DNA of 32,577 nucleotides, from positions 1 to 32,577 of the forward strand of contig JAUIFR010000009.1 in NCBI GenBank assembly GCA_030430325.1, written 5' to 3'. Shown one piece after another: positions 9,823 through 19,600 of the stretch (position 1 is the stretch's first letter; every line of letters begins with the position of its first letter). Position numbers and translations under genes: made by a program. The notes beneath the pieces were generated by a model. It was not told where the DNA came from and searched no databases. It saw nothing but the letters and a program-made list of their open reading frames with translations. This DNA comes from Bacteroidia bacterium. GTDB taxonomy: Bacteria; Bacteroidota; Bacteroidia; Cytophagales; Cyclobacteriaceae.

Positions 9823-9854
9823 AATAAAATTCATTTAAATAAATGAATTTTATT
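9823..9854. repeat. Perfect 14-bp AT-rich inverted repeat
   Basis: AATAAAATTCATTT and AAATGAATTTTATT pair without mismatch around a 4-nt AAAT loop. It lies between the hairpin repeat and the predicted Rhs-locus promoter. It could insulate the locus as a weak two-way terminator or be an operator-like palindrome. The stem contains only one G-C pair per arm, so it is a poor classical terminator. Confidence 0.5.
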
Positions 9855-9948
9855 CAACGTAATTAGCACAATTCGTTAAGAATACGTTTTATAAAACAAC
9901 AGTTTTAATTTAACCCTTACACATGTATTGATATATATCTGAATTTGT

Positions 9949-9980
9949 TTTGAACAATGCATAAATATGATTTACATTTG
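9949..9980 (+). promoter_or_regulatory. Predicted Bacteroidetes-type promoter for the Rhs locus
   Basis: TTTG at 9949-9952 and TACATTTG at 9973-9980 are separated by 20 nt. This fits the Bacteroidetes primary-sigma consensus (TTTG at -33, TAnnTTTG at -7, spacing about 19-21). Transcription would begin near 9986 and leave a leader of about 290 nt before the ATG at 10279. It is the only full match I found in the spacer on the plus strand. Confidence 0.5.
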
Positions 9981-10278
9981 TATATTGTATTTACTGATAT
10001 GATATACTTCTGAAACAAAATAGAATCTAAAGCTATAATTATTCTCTTAAATATTAACTCAATTATTCTAAATATTTTTAATTTTTTATATTTTTTTAAA
10101 AATTAGGGTAACATTTTTCAAAGAAATGGTATAGTATCATGTAAGCATTGTGAAATATTATAGTAAAATATCATATTTAATATGTAATCATTTGTTGTGG
10201 TTGACTGTCCAAAACAATTGGTATTATTTAATTGTGCTTCATTTATACCAGGAAAAACTAAATTAAAATACTAGATTT
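9981..10278 (+). other. Long AT-rich leader of the Rhs locus
   Basis: If the promoter above is right, this is the 5' untranslated region of the 22-kb transcript. It is extremely AT-rich, with long A and T runs (for example around 10075-10100). It contains no convincing ORF, known riboswitch motif or strong hairpin that I can see. The ATG at 10279 has no Shine-Dalgarno ahead of it. Confidence 0.4.
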
Positions 10279-13200
10279 ATGATACAAACGAGAAAGCCAG
10301 TTACGTTAAGAGTTATAGCCCTTTTTATGCTCTTTACATTTCTATCATCAATATTCAATCCAAGCCAAGTTATTGCTAACAGTGGCCCAAACTCACCTGA
10401 ATTCTCAACATTCACTCCGGTATCTACTAACGATATGGTTCATCCTTTTACAGGAGACTTCACCTATAATTTACCTGTCATTCAAATACCAGGAGCAGAT
10501 GGTGGAGGGTATGCCCTTTCTTTATCTTATAATAGTGGGGTAACTATGGAGCAGGATCCTTCTTGGGTGGGATTAGGTTGGAGCCTCAGTCCTGGTTCAA
10601 TTACTCGTAATAAAAGAGGTTTTCCTGATGATTCGAACGGAGATCCAATTACCTTTTATAATAAAACGAGACCAAACTGGTCGGTGAGTATGGCTGCAAA
10701 TTTAGGAGGAATTGAAGCTTTTTCAGTAGATATTCCCATTAATTTAAGCAAATCGCTACGCTTTAACAACCACCAAGGATATCAAGGAGGTGCCAGTCTT
10801 GGTTTTAGCTATAAGGGCATGGCCAGCCTTAATATGAATTTTAATGGAGATGGTACTACCTATTCAGCTCAGTTAAACCCAAAAGGTATTATTAATCGGG
10901 TTTCAGGAACAAATACTACTAATACTGCTCATACTTATGAAGGTAATACTTCATATTTAAGAAGCTATGACAATTCTACGATGTTAGCACAACTCAGAGC
11001 TTCAATACAGAATATGCCAAGAAATTATTTTAATGGAAAAATTGGTAGACTTTTTAATACACAAACCTATGCACATTCACCAAGATCAACACATTATGTC
11101 CCACATAAAGGTTTTTCATTTAACTGGAGTGCTAGTCTCGGAGCGAACCCACTTCAGCCACCTATAGGAGCAGAAATTGGTGCTACAGGAAATTTTAATA
11201 TGCAGTATAATGTGTTTAAGAAAGTAAGACAAGCCTTTGGGTATATGTATACGCCTAATTCTGCATCCAACAATACCATGATGGATTATTACGTCGAAAA
11301 GAATTCACCCTTTGATAAAAGAGATCATTTTATTTCCATTCCTTTTAATAATCATGATATTTTCAGTGTGCAAGGTGAAGGTATTGCGGGTGGTTTTCGC
11401 GTATTTAAAAACTCGGTAGGCCATTATTACCCAAATACAGATGATACCAATGTGCCTGTTGGAAATATTGGAGTAGAGGTGATGCTGGGTTTGAATAATG
11501 GAGTAGGAGTAGATGTTGGAGCAGGTGTACAAAATACAGCAAACCGAAATTGGAGCACTACGAATAATGGATCATTTTCTCAAGAACATACTTTTCGTTT
11601 TAACAATGATTTAGGCGGTAAAGTAGAATATAGCAATTCTAATGATATTGAATCTTCTAAATTAATTCCATCTTTGGATCTTTCCTTGATGCAACCAGAT
11701 ATGAATAATTCATATAATATGGAAGAAAATGCTGGACAATCAGCTCATATTTCCTGTGAAGAAAACGAAGAAGGGAAAATTTCATCCTTTTCTATCTTTA
11801 ATGGACAAGGCCAAAATTATACCTATGGTTTGCCCGTAAATGTTCGGAATGAAACTAATCTTAGTATTGATGTAAAAAGAGGTGAAGATGAAATTTTATC
11901 AAATTATTTAGCTTTCAAAAAACTTTATTTATCTACAGATAATATTGATTATTTAATTAATGATGAAAATATAAAACTCCATAAAATAGCAGTTGGAGAA
12001 ATTACCAATAAACATTATGCTCAAAATTATCTACTCACGCAAATCACGGAGCCTAATTATGTAGATATTAATGAAAACAAAGAAGTAGATCAAGGTGATT
12101 TCGGAGGTTGGACCAAATTTGATTACCGCCAAAAATATGGGGGAGATGAAGAATGGTACCGATATAGAATGCCCTATAATGGCCTAATCTATCAACAAAA
12201 TATGGTTTCAGACACCAAGGATGATGTAGGGTCTGTCATGACAGGTGAAAAAGAAATCTATTACCTAAAATCAATCCAAACTAAAACACATATTGCCTAT
12301 TTTATCACTAATAAATCGGATGAAACAGATTTTCCAGATTCCCCTTATTTAAAAGGATCTCAAAACCCTAGGTTAGATGGATTTGGTGCTATACCTATTA
12401 CTGAAACTGGAGATGAAGCAGCCGAAAAAGGCGAAAGCCCCAAGCAAGGAGATACAGAATTAGAGTACTTAGAGAAAATCGTTTTATTCCCCAAAAATAA
12501 AGAGGGGAACCCCATACTAGAAAAACCTCTTCAAACAGTACGTTTTGATTATAACTACGAATTAATTCCAAATGTGCCTAACAATACCAATAGTACTTAT
12601 AATTATAATGATGATAATCAAAATAATAGTGAAAATACGGGCAAACTCACTCTGAAAAGAGTTTGGATAGAGCATGATGGAACACTTCCTGCAAAAATTA
12701 GCCCTTATGAATTTGCTTATTCGTATAAGCATTCCTCTCAAGTAGAAGTGGGGCAAGAATATTTTCAGCCTTATGATGCCCTTTCAGATCAAATGCAGAA
12801 TCCTGTTTATGCCCCTGAAAATTTAGATCCTTGGGGTTCAATTATGCCAAATGGAGTCGAAAGAAAGCAAAAAGGTATTCCTTGGGTTGATCAAGCATAT
12901 GCAGGCACATTTGACCCAGCATGCTGGCAGTTGAAACAAATAAAATTACCTACAGGCGGTGAAATTCATGTGCAATATGAGGAAAAAGATTATGCAGTAG
13001 TTCAAGATAGAGATGTGATGGCGATGGCAACTTTGTTGAAGGCTGTAGATGAAGAAGAGATGAATTTCCTAAATTATAAGAAAAATTACACTTATTATGT
13101 GGACCCTAAGGACTTAGGAGCAGATCCTAATAATCCTGAAGAGGTTTCACAATTAGTAAAAAAGATCATTCGTCATTTTACGGGAGCTTCACTAGCTAAT

Positions 13201-15912
13201 AAACCATACGGAGCTTCAAATAAGGTGTATTTTAAATTCTTGTATGCACTCGTTGGGGGTGGTGCAAGCCTAGATGATTGCAAATCAGAGTATATTGATG
13301 GGTATAGCAATTTCTTAAGTGCGGAAGCGGTTGAATGGAATAATAAACAGGCTATTGCCATCACTTTAGGTGCAGAAATAGGGGATGATGGGGCAAGAGC
13401 ACCAGTGCCTCGCCAAGCTTGTTTTGAATTAGTTGTTAATCAACGCCAAGGGAAATTAGCCACATCTGATTGTGTAGAGCCTTTATATGAAAAAACCTAT
13501 GAAGCACTTTGTGAGCAAGCTGCCAATGAAAATGATATAAATGGTGTTTTGGCGCGTGTTCAAATAGCTATTGGCTCAATGACACAGATGTCTTTTGATC
13601 CTCAATTACTCTTCTATAATAATATAGAAAAATTTGAAGTATGTAAATCCTTAAATACAGAATTGTCATTTATAAAACTACCGATGTTAAAAGCAAAGCG
13701 AGGAGGTGGAGTACGTGTAAAAAGATTGTTAATGTATGATAAAGGGATTGAAGAAGGAGATGCAGCCATTTACGGGACAGAATATAAATATGTATTATCT
13801 GATGGTGTTACTAGTAGCGGTGTAGCTACGAATGAGCCTACTAAAGCCAGAGAAGAAAATCCACTTGTGATGTTTTTACCAAAAGGGGAGCAGAGTGCAT
13901 TTGACCGAATTATTTCTGGTGAAGATAAAGAGCAAACCGAAGGACCTATTGGAGAAAGCATTTTACCACCTTCATCGATTGGTCATTCTAGAGTTGTTGT
14001 AAAAAATATCAATTCTGGGAAATCAGGAACAGGTTTTACGGTACACGAATACTTTACTGCAAAGGATTATCCCGTTGATCGCTACTATAAAGAAGATGGG
14101 ATTAATGGCTGGGGGATGCAGTACAATGAGTTGGATCATAAAGAATTCAACGAATTAATTGGTGCGATGTTACTTGGGATTTCAACTGATCAGGCATGGG
14201 CAACTCAAGGTTTTCGTTTTATCATTAATAAAATGCACGGACAAATGAAGCGGGTTGCTTCGTTTGGAGGAAGTTATACAGGCCCTGAAGAAGAAGACTT
14301 TCAGAATGATGAGCAAAATGGGTATCTCGTGTCTTCCCAAGAATATAATTATTATGAACCTGGTGAGCAAGTAAAACTTTGGAAATGGAATCAAGACGAA
14401 AATACATTACAAGAATATTTTGATACACCAGGAAAGGAGATGGATATCAGTATGGAGTCTAAAAAACTGGAGGACTATACGGCTGATATTAGTGTAGAAG
14501 TGGATTTAAGTGCGGGAGTTTCCTTTTTACCCCCTATTTTTATTGGAATTGTACCTATGTTTAGCTTAAGTAGCAAATTAATGGCAACACATTCGACTAC
14601 CAAAACGATTAGCTATCCGGCCATTCAAAAAAGCGTACTCAGCTATCAAGATGGGATTTATACACTTCAAGAAAATGTAGCATTTGATCATGCTACCGGC
14701 CAAGTATTATTAACTAAAAATACAGATGGATTTGATGGGCTAAACTTGGCAGGAAATCCTGCTTCTCACAATGGTTCCATTTACGCGATGAACATTCCCG
14801 CTTACTGGATGTATGAAAAAATGGGTCAAAAATCTGAAGGGCTATCAAATACCAACCAATTATCAGTAACAACAGCTACCTTAACTACTTATGGAGAAAT
14901 GCCAGATCCAGATTGGTTCAGTCAGCCCAAAAATATATTAAATGTTGGAGTACAAACTTTCCATGATGGGTGGGATGAAAGCTGGGCGGATAAGAAAATT
15001 GACTCCCTTTATAATCTACCTAATGAAATTGAACAATTGAAGCCAATTTGGCGCCCACAAAGTACGTATGTTTATGATCACCCACAGGCTTCTTCTGTAG
15101 CTGCCAATAAAATCTATGAAAGTGGTTATCATGATATTAATCAGTTTTTCGATTGGAATACTGCTTATAATGGTAATGAGCAGGTTGATCCAAATTGGCT
15201 TCGTATGAATGAAGTGGTCATATATTCTCCTAATGGAGATCCATTAGAAGAGAAAAATATTTTGGATCTTAAAAATGCGGTTCTCTTTGGGAATTATAGT
15301 GGCAAGCTACCTATCATGATGGGGCAAAATGCTGAATTTCATAATCTATATTTTCAAAGTTATGAAAATGAGCTAGATGTGACTGATTCTGTGGCACATT
15401 CAGGAACAAAATCTAAAAAATGTACCATTGGGGAGAATGAAATCCTTTCCAATGTATTTGTAACGGATCACCTCAAAAAAACAGGAGGGTTATTCAAATG
15501 TTGGATGTATTTTCCAGAAGAAGAACCTGAAAATAATATGCAAATTCATATCGGGGCTCATGTAGCAGAATTGAATAAAGTAGCGCAAAGTGGAATATGG
15601 TCGCTTTTTGAAGTGTTAATTCCTGCTGAAGTTTTTGAGACTCTTAATGAAGAAGAGGTGCAAATTGTGCTTCATTCTCTGGTCCCAAGTTATATTGATG
15701 ATGTTCGTTTTCAACCGGCTAACTCAGAGGCAATGTGTTATGTCTACGATGTCAAAACACTGCGTTTATTAACTCAATTTGATGATCAACACTTTGGTTT
15801 ATACTACCAGTATAATGATGAGGGTAAGCTCATTCGAAAGCTAATCGAAACCGAGCGCGGCTTAAAAACGGTTCAAGAAACCCAGTACAGTATTCCAAAA
15901 GTAAACAGATAA
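10279..15912 (+). CDS. SpvB/TcB-like Rhs shell protein
   Basis: 1877-aa exported protein, first gene of the Rhs locus. Residues 1-33 are a signal peptide (hydrophobic VIALFMLFTFLSSIF, cut near VIA-NS). Residues about 42-115 match the SpvB/TcaC-type N-terminus that opens the B component of ABC toxins: HPFTGDFTYNLPV, DGGGYALSLSYNSG, then QDPSWVGLGWSLSPGSI. Further stretches typical of the large Bacteroidetes Rhs companion proteins are LKQIKLPTGGEIHVQYEEKD (about 885), TVHEYFTAKDYPVDRYYKED (about 1255) and NKMHGQMKRVASFGG (about 1317). A YD-like C-terminus is YVYDVKTLRLLTQFDDQHFG...YNDEGKLIRKL (about 1821-1855). There is no Rhs core or toxin tip. By analogy with TcB/TcC it should form part of a hollow beta-shell around the toxin carried by the 3283-aa protein. 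The next gene starts 5 nt downstream. The match to the ABC-toxin family rests on motif recognition only. Confidence 0.75.
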   Translation: MIQTRKPVTLRVIALFMLFTFLSSIFNPSQVIANSGPNSPEFSTFTPVSTNDMVHPFTGDFTYNLPVIQIPGADGGGYALSLSYNSGVTMEQDPSWVGLGWSLSPGSITRNKRGFPDDSNGDPITFYNKTRPNWSVSMAANLGGIEAFSVDIPINLSKSLRFNNHQGYQGGASLGFSYKGMASLNMNFNGDGTTYSAQLNPKGIINRVSGTNTTNTAHTYEGNTSYLRSYDNSTMLAQLRASIQNMPRNYFNGKIGRLFNTQTYAHSPRSTHYVPHKGFSFNWSASLGANPLQPPIGAEIGATGNFNMQYNVFKKVRQAFGYMYTPNSASNNTMMDYYVEKNSPFDKRDHFISIPFNNHDIFSVQGEGIAGGFRVFKNSVGHYYPNTDDTNVPVGNIGVEVMLGLNNGVGVDVGAGVQNTANRNWSTTNNGSFSQEHTFRFNNDLGGKVEYSNSNDIESSKLIPSLDLSLMQPDMNNSYNMEENAGQSAHISCEENEEGKISSFSIFNGQGQNYTYGLPVNVRNETNLSIDVKRGEDEILSNYLAFKKLYLSTDNIDYLINDENIKLHKIAVGEITNKHYAQNYLLTQITEPNYVDINENKEVDQGDFGGWTKFDYRQKYGGDEEWYRYRMPYNGLIYQQNMVSDTKDDVGSVMTGEKEIYYLKSIQTKTHIAYFITNKSDETDFPDSPYLKGSQNPRLDGFGAIPITETGDEAAEKGESPKQGDTELEYLEKIVLFPKNKEGNPILEKPLQTVRFDYNYELIPNVPNNTNSTYNYNDDNQNNSENTGKLTLKRVWIEHDGTLPAKISPYEFAYSYKHSSQVEVGQEYFQPYDALSDQMQNPVYAPENLDPWGSIMPNGVERKQKGIPWVDQAYAGTFDPACWQLKQIKLPTGGEIHVQYEEKDYAVVQDRDVMAMATLLKAVDEEEMNFLNYKKNYTYYVDPKDLGADPNNPEEVSQLVKKIIRHFTGASLANKPYGASNKVYFKFLYALVGGGASLDDCKSEYIDGYSNFLSAEAVEWNNKQAIAITLGAEIGDDGARAPVPRQACFELVVNQRQGKLATSDCVEPLYEKTYEALCEQAANENDINGVLARVQIAIGSMTQMSFDPQLLFYNNIEKFEVCKSLNTELSFIKLPMLKAKRGGGVRVKRLLMYDKGIEEGDAAIYGTEYKYVLSDGVTSSGVATNEPTKAREENPLVMFLPKGEQSAFDRIISGEDKEQTEGPIGESILPPSSIGHSRVVVKNINSGKSGTGFTVHEYFTAKDYPVDRYYKEDGINGWGMQYNELDHKEFNELIGAMLLGISTDQAWATQGFRFIINKMHGQMKRVASFGGSYTGPEEEDFQNDEQNGYLVSSQEYNYYEPGEQVKLWKWNQDENTLQEYFDTPGKEMDISMESKKLEDYTADISVEVDLSAGVSFLPPIFIGIVPMFSLSSKLMATHSTTKTISYPAIQKSVLSYQDGIYTLQENVAFDHATGQVLLTKNTDGFDGLNLAGNPASHNGSIYAMNIPAYWMYEKMGQKSEGLSNTNQLSVTTATLTTYGEMPDPDWFSQPKNILNVGVQTFHDGWDESWADKKIDSLYNLPNEIEQLKPIWRPQSTYVYDHPQASSVAANKIYESGYHDINQFFDWNTAYNGNEQVDPNWLRMNEVVIYSPNGDPLEEKNILDLKNAVLFGNYSGKLPIMMGQNAEFHNLYFQSYENELDVTDSVAHSGTKSKKCTIGENEILSNVFVTDHLKKTGGLFKCWMYFPEEEPENNMQIHIGAHVAELNKVAQSGIWSLFEVLIPAEVFETLNEEEVQIVLHSLVPSYIDDVRFQPANSEAMCYVYDVKTLRLLTQFDDQHFGLYYQYNDEGKLIRKLIETERGLKTVQETQYSIPKVNR

Positions 15913-15917
15913 GCAAA

Positions 15918-16661
15918 ATGAAAAGAATACAAATAAATTGGATGCTCGTGCTTACACTTCTAATTGGGGTGGGTACAGGTACTTCCTTCGTAAACAAAAA
16001 TCAAACAAAAGACTGCCGAAAAGTACTTAGTGAATATGTAGCACAAATGGCAGCTGTTGTTACCCCTCGAAAGGGTAAAGTATATCATTTGGATTTTCAA
16101 ATTAATGCTCAAAAGCAAGATGAGAAGAAACCAAAGTCGACTCGTACAAAGATTTATTTATCAGAAAAAGAAAAAGTATATGAATCGGACCAGTATTCTT
16201 TTTATCAGGATGAGCAAGATGTATTTGTGGTATTACATCCTCAAAAACAAATTATCATAAGTGATGAATTAGCTCAAAAAGATATAAAATCAGTTTTTCA
16301 GCAGATGGTTCAATTACAGAATAATATAGTTCAGAAAGGGAAAATTATGGCTTGTTATGATACGAAATTAAATGGAGTTACTCTAATGAAAATACAGTTA
16401 GAATTGGGCGAAGAAGAGCAAAGGCTTTATCAGGCCCAGGAGGTAACGTTTTATTTTGATGAAGCTGCAAATACCATGCACAAGGTCGCTATCCAATTTA
16501 ATGATGGGCATCCATTATCCCATCAGGAGGTAATTTACCATGAAATCAATTTCAATTATAAAGGTTTTGATAGAAAGCCTGTCCGAGACATTCTTTATAG
16601 TAAGTCTGGGCAACTACAGGCACCTTATGCGACCTATAAAGTTCTAAATACAACTAAATAA
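15918..16661 (+). CDS. LolA-like exported protein of the Rhs locus
   Basis: 247 aa with a signal peptide (MLVLTLLIGVGTGTSF, residues 9-24). The rest is mostly alternating beta strands with long charged stretches: VYHLDFQINAQ, KIYLSEKEKVYESDQYSFY, DVFVVLHPQKQIIISDEL and EVTFYFDEAANTMHKVAIQF. This pattern resembles the LolA/LolB/outer-membrane lipoprotein-sorting fold (a curved half-barrel binding acyl chains or unfolded partners). There is no lipobox cysteine at a cleavage site, so a periplasmic or secreted soluble protein is likely. It sits 5 nt after the SpvB-like gene and 11 nt before the 1556-aa gene, so all three are surely one operon. A periplasmic chaperone or carrier for the giant shell proteins is a reasonable guess. 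The fold call is by eye and uncertain; the family is otherwise unrecognised. Confidence 0.6.
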   Translation: MKRIQINWMLVLTLLIGVGTGTSFVNKNQTKDCRKVLSEYVAQMAAVVTPRKGKVYHLDFQINAQKQDEKKPKSTRTKIYLSEKEKVYESDQYSFYQDEQDVFVVLHPQKQIIISDELAQKDIKSVFQQMVQLQNNIVQKGKIMACYDTKLNGVTLMKIQLELGEEEQRLYQAQEVTFYFDEAANTMHKVAIQFNDGHPLSHQEVIYHEINFNYKGFDRKPVRDILYSKSGQLQAPYATYKVLNTTK

Positions 16662-16672
16662 CAAAGGAAATT

Positions 16673-19600
16673 ATGAGAAAGAATTATGTATACTTAGTTT
16701 TTACACTTTTGCTATTATCTTTTGCCTCCCAAGGCACTATTCCCTTAGAGGAAAAAAATACGCAAGTGATGATTCCCATTAATTTAAATGCAACTGAAAC
16801 GATTGAAATTGATAATAATCAATTGTTCAATAGAATAATAACAAAATCATCGTTGGTGATTGATTTTGATCTTGGAGATGAATATTTTCTTGGTAATTAT
16901 GAATTTAACATATCTTTAGATATAATATTAGAAGCAATAGACGAAAATAATAATGTAATTGATAATGTATTTGATCAAGATAGTTATCAATTAGCGATCA
17001 ATAATGCTTCATCTAAAGCCAGATTCTATAAGGATTTAACACCTTTTATAGTTGAAGGAGAAGCCGAAACATTCCCTTTTCAAAAAATTAAAGCTACTTT
17101 AGTAAGTGTACCAGATTACGAGGGATTTGAGCCTGCATTAAAGAATATACTTATTGCCCAATCTCGTATTTCAATGAAGCAAGCCAATTCCTATAGTTAT
17201 GATGTTAGCAGTTTAGAATCCATATCCAAATCAAATCTTTCTGCAAATATTCAAGGTAAAGTTCTTGAAATGAATTGGACGGATGAATACCCAATTACCT
17301 ATTATCAGCTAGAGCTTTTAAGGTTGTATAATCGATTCGAGGTAACAATGAACTCGGAAGAGGAAATTACCGCCATTATTGATTGGTCGAAGGCTTTAAA
17401 ACATGTTTTTAGAGCAGAATTAGATGATAATGATAATGATTTAAAAGCCTATCAATTATCACTTACTGAAGGGCAAGGGTATTATGTATATCGTATTCGT
17501 CCAGTAGGAAATTATTTTGGGCAAGGTATTGCTAATCATAAAAACTTTGGTGCGTGGTCTGAAGGACCTTCATCAGGCGATACAGTACTTTTAGATTTAA
17601 ACACAGTCGCACCTCCCTATTTTTATTTTGTAGACCCTGATGCTGAGCATAACTATATTATGAGCCGAACGTTCACTGAAAAAGATCGAGTAAAGGAAGT
17701 GATTACCTATGCAAGTAGTCTACAACAAGGAAAACAAGTACAAACGTACCTGCCTTCCATGGATATGACCTTAATAACTCAAACTGTATTAGATCATTCA
17801 GCACGCCCAAGAATCACGACGATTCCCGTACCTATTAATGGACGCCTTGATACTTATGAAGAGCAATTTATGCGAGCTGCTGGAAGCAGCATGCTTTATA
17901 AAGCCAAAGATTTTGATGCAGATGAAAATTATTTAGATCCGGAAGCTGTTGAAGAAACAGGTAATATGTCCTATTATAATAATAACCCAAATGCAAGCAT
18001 CCCAAATGCTGAAGGGCATCCATACAGCAATATTATCTATTATAATGACCCTACCGGGCGAGTAAAAGAGCAGTCAGGTGTGGGTGAAATGCATAAAATT
18101 GGCGGGAAATCGACCAAATATTTTTATGCAAGTCCTTCAGAAACAGAATTAATTGCCCTGTTTGGTGATGAGGCCTATGATAGTGAGCAAGTATTTAAAT
18201 TGATCACTGTAGATCCAAATAATATTGCGACTGTCACTTATAAAACGAAAGAAGGGAATGTCATTGCCACAGCTGTATCCTTTTTTGAAGGGGCAGATAC
18301 AAATTTAGAAGCTTTAGAATCAGAGCCAATTGAGGATTTACAGGTAGATGATAAAATCACACAAAATGTGAAGACTCCAGAAGGTTTTGTAAGCTCAAAA
18401 AGACTTGCCTTTTTGCAAAACACCACCGTAAATTTCAATTATAATATAAAATGTGAGCAGGTAGAAGAGCTTTGCCAAGAAGCTGACTTAGACTGTGATT
18501 ATAAATTGGAGGTAATCCTTTTTAAGCTGGATCATAATGGAAATATTGAAGAAAGAATTCCAGTTTTTGATCAAGCATTAAAATTAGAGCCATGCCAAGA
18601 AATCGAAGGCGATCAATATAAGGTTTTGGCTCCGGTAGTAATGAATTTAACTCCAGGGGAATATATTGTTCAAAAAAAGTTAAAAGCAGGGAGTCCTACC
18701 GCTAAAATTTCAGAAAATGAAGAAAATATTGATCTGCAAATCAAACCTATAACGAACTTGATAACTAGCTGGCTCGAAAAAGTAGATTGTGAGGCCATGT
18801 TGTATGACTTTTTTGCCAGTTTACACAATTTAGCAGATGCCATTAATGCGGATGATTTGATGGTTCTTCAGGCATTTAACAATGCGGAATACCCTGAATT
18901 TAGCGCTAGTTTTAGCCAAGATTTCTTTGATATATATGCTGGAAATGAGGCGAATTATAAATTAATTGTTCCTGATTTGGAAATTCCCACTTCATTAGTG
19001 TTAGTTACCCCGTGTTGTCAGCTAAATGTACCCATTAAATGGGAGCCCCCATTTCGGTGTGTGATTGAAGATGAAAATGAAAATGGCATCATTGACCCAA
19101 GTGAAGTGCCAGATTTTGAAGCCTATACTTTTGAGTATTTAAAGCCGTGCCAAGTGGACGATCTTCAAAGCTTGGTTTATAATGAATACATGAAAGGTTG
19201 GGAAGTTCCTGGAACGTTCAATTTGATGGTATACCACATGCTTACTGACAAATACAACACAAAAAATAATGCAGAAGAATATGATCCGGAAATTGATTTA
19301 GGGGAACAGCCTAATGGTGTTAAACCTGTGTTGGATGGGTGTGGGAATCCGATTCCTCAAAATACTATGTTGGCTTGTGAGGGTGATTTTTGTCCTCAAT
19401 ATACCTGCGAGGAGCTGATCAATTGTTGGAAAATTCAATTAAGAAATCTGGAAGCTCAATTATGTCAAAACTTGAACTTTGTGGATGGGCCTATAAATAT
19501 TTCAGATGAATATGATCAAGAAAGTGAGGATTCAGAAGATGCGGAAGATCATGATTCCGTATTTGATGATAATTTTAGCCCAAAAGGATTTTTTATGAAG

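Larger units (their letters stand above)
9544..10278. other. 735-bp divergent spacer between mtaB and the Rhs locus
   Basis: No protein-coding gene is seen here. In order it holds an AT-rich stretch next to mtaB, a GC-richer repeat with a strong hairpin (9682-9760), a small GGGTT/AACCC hairpin (9767-9779), a perfect 14-bp inverted repeat (9823-9854), a Bacteroidetes-type promoter match (9949-9980) and about 300 nt of extremely AT-rich leader up to the first Rhs-locus ATG. The two unequal halves suggest the repeat marks the edge of the Rhs locus, with the promoter belonging to the locus itself. Confidence 0.7.
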
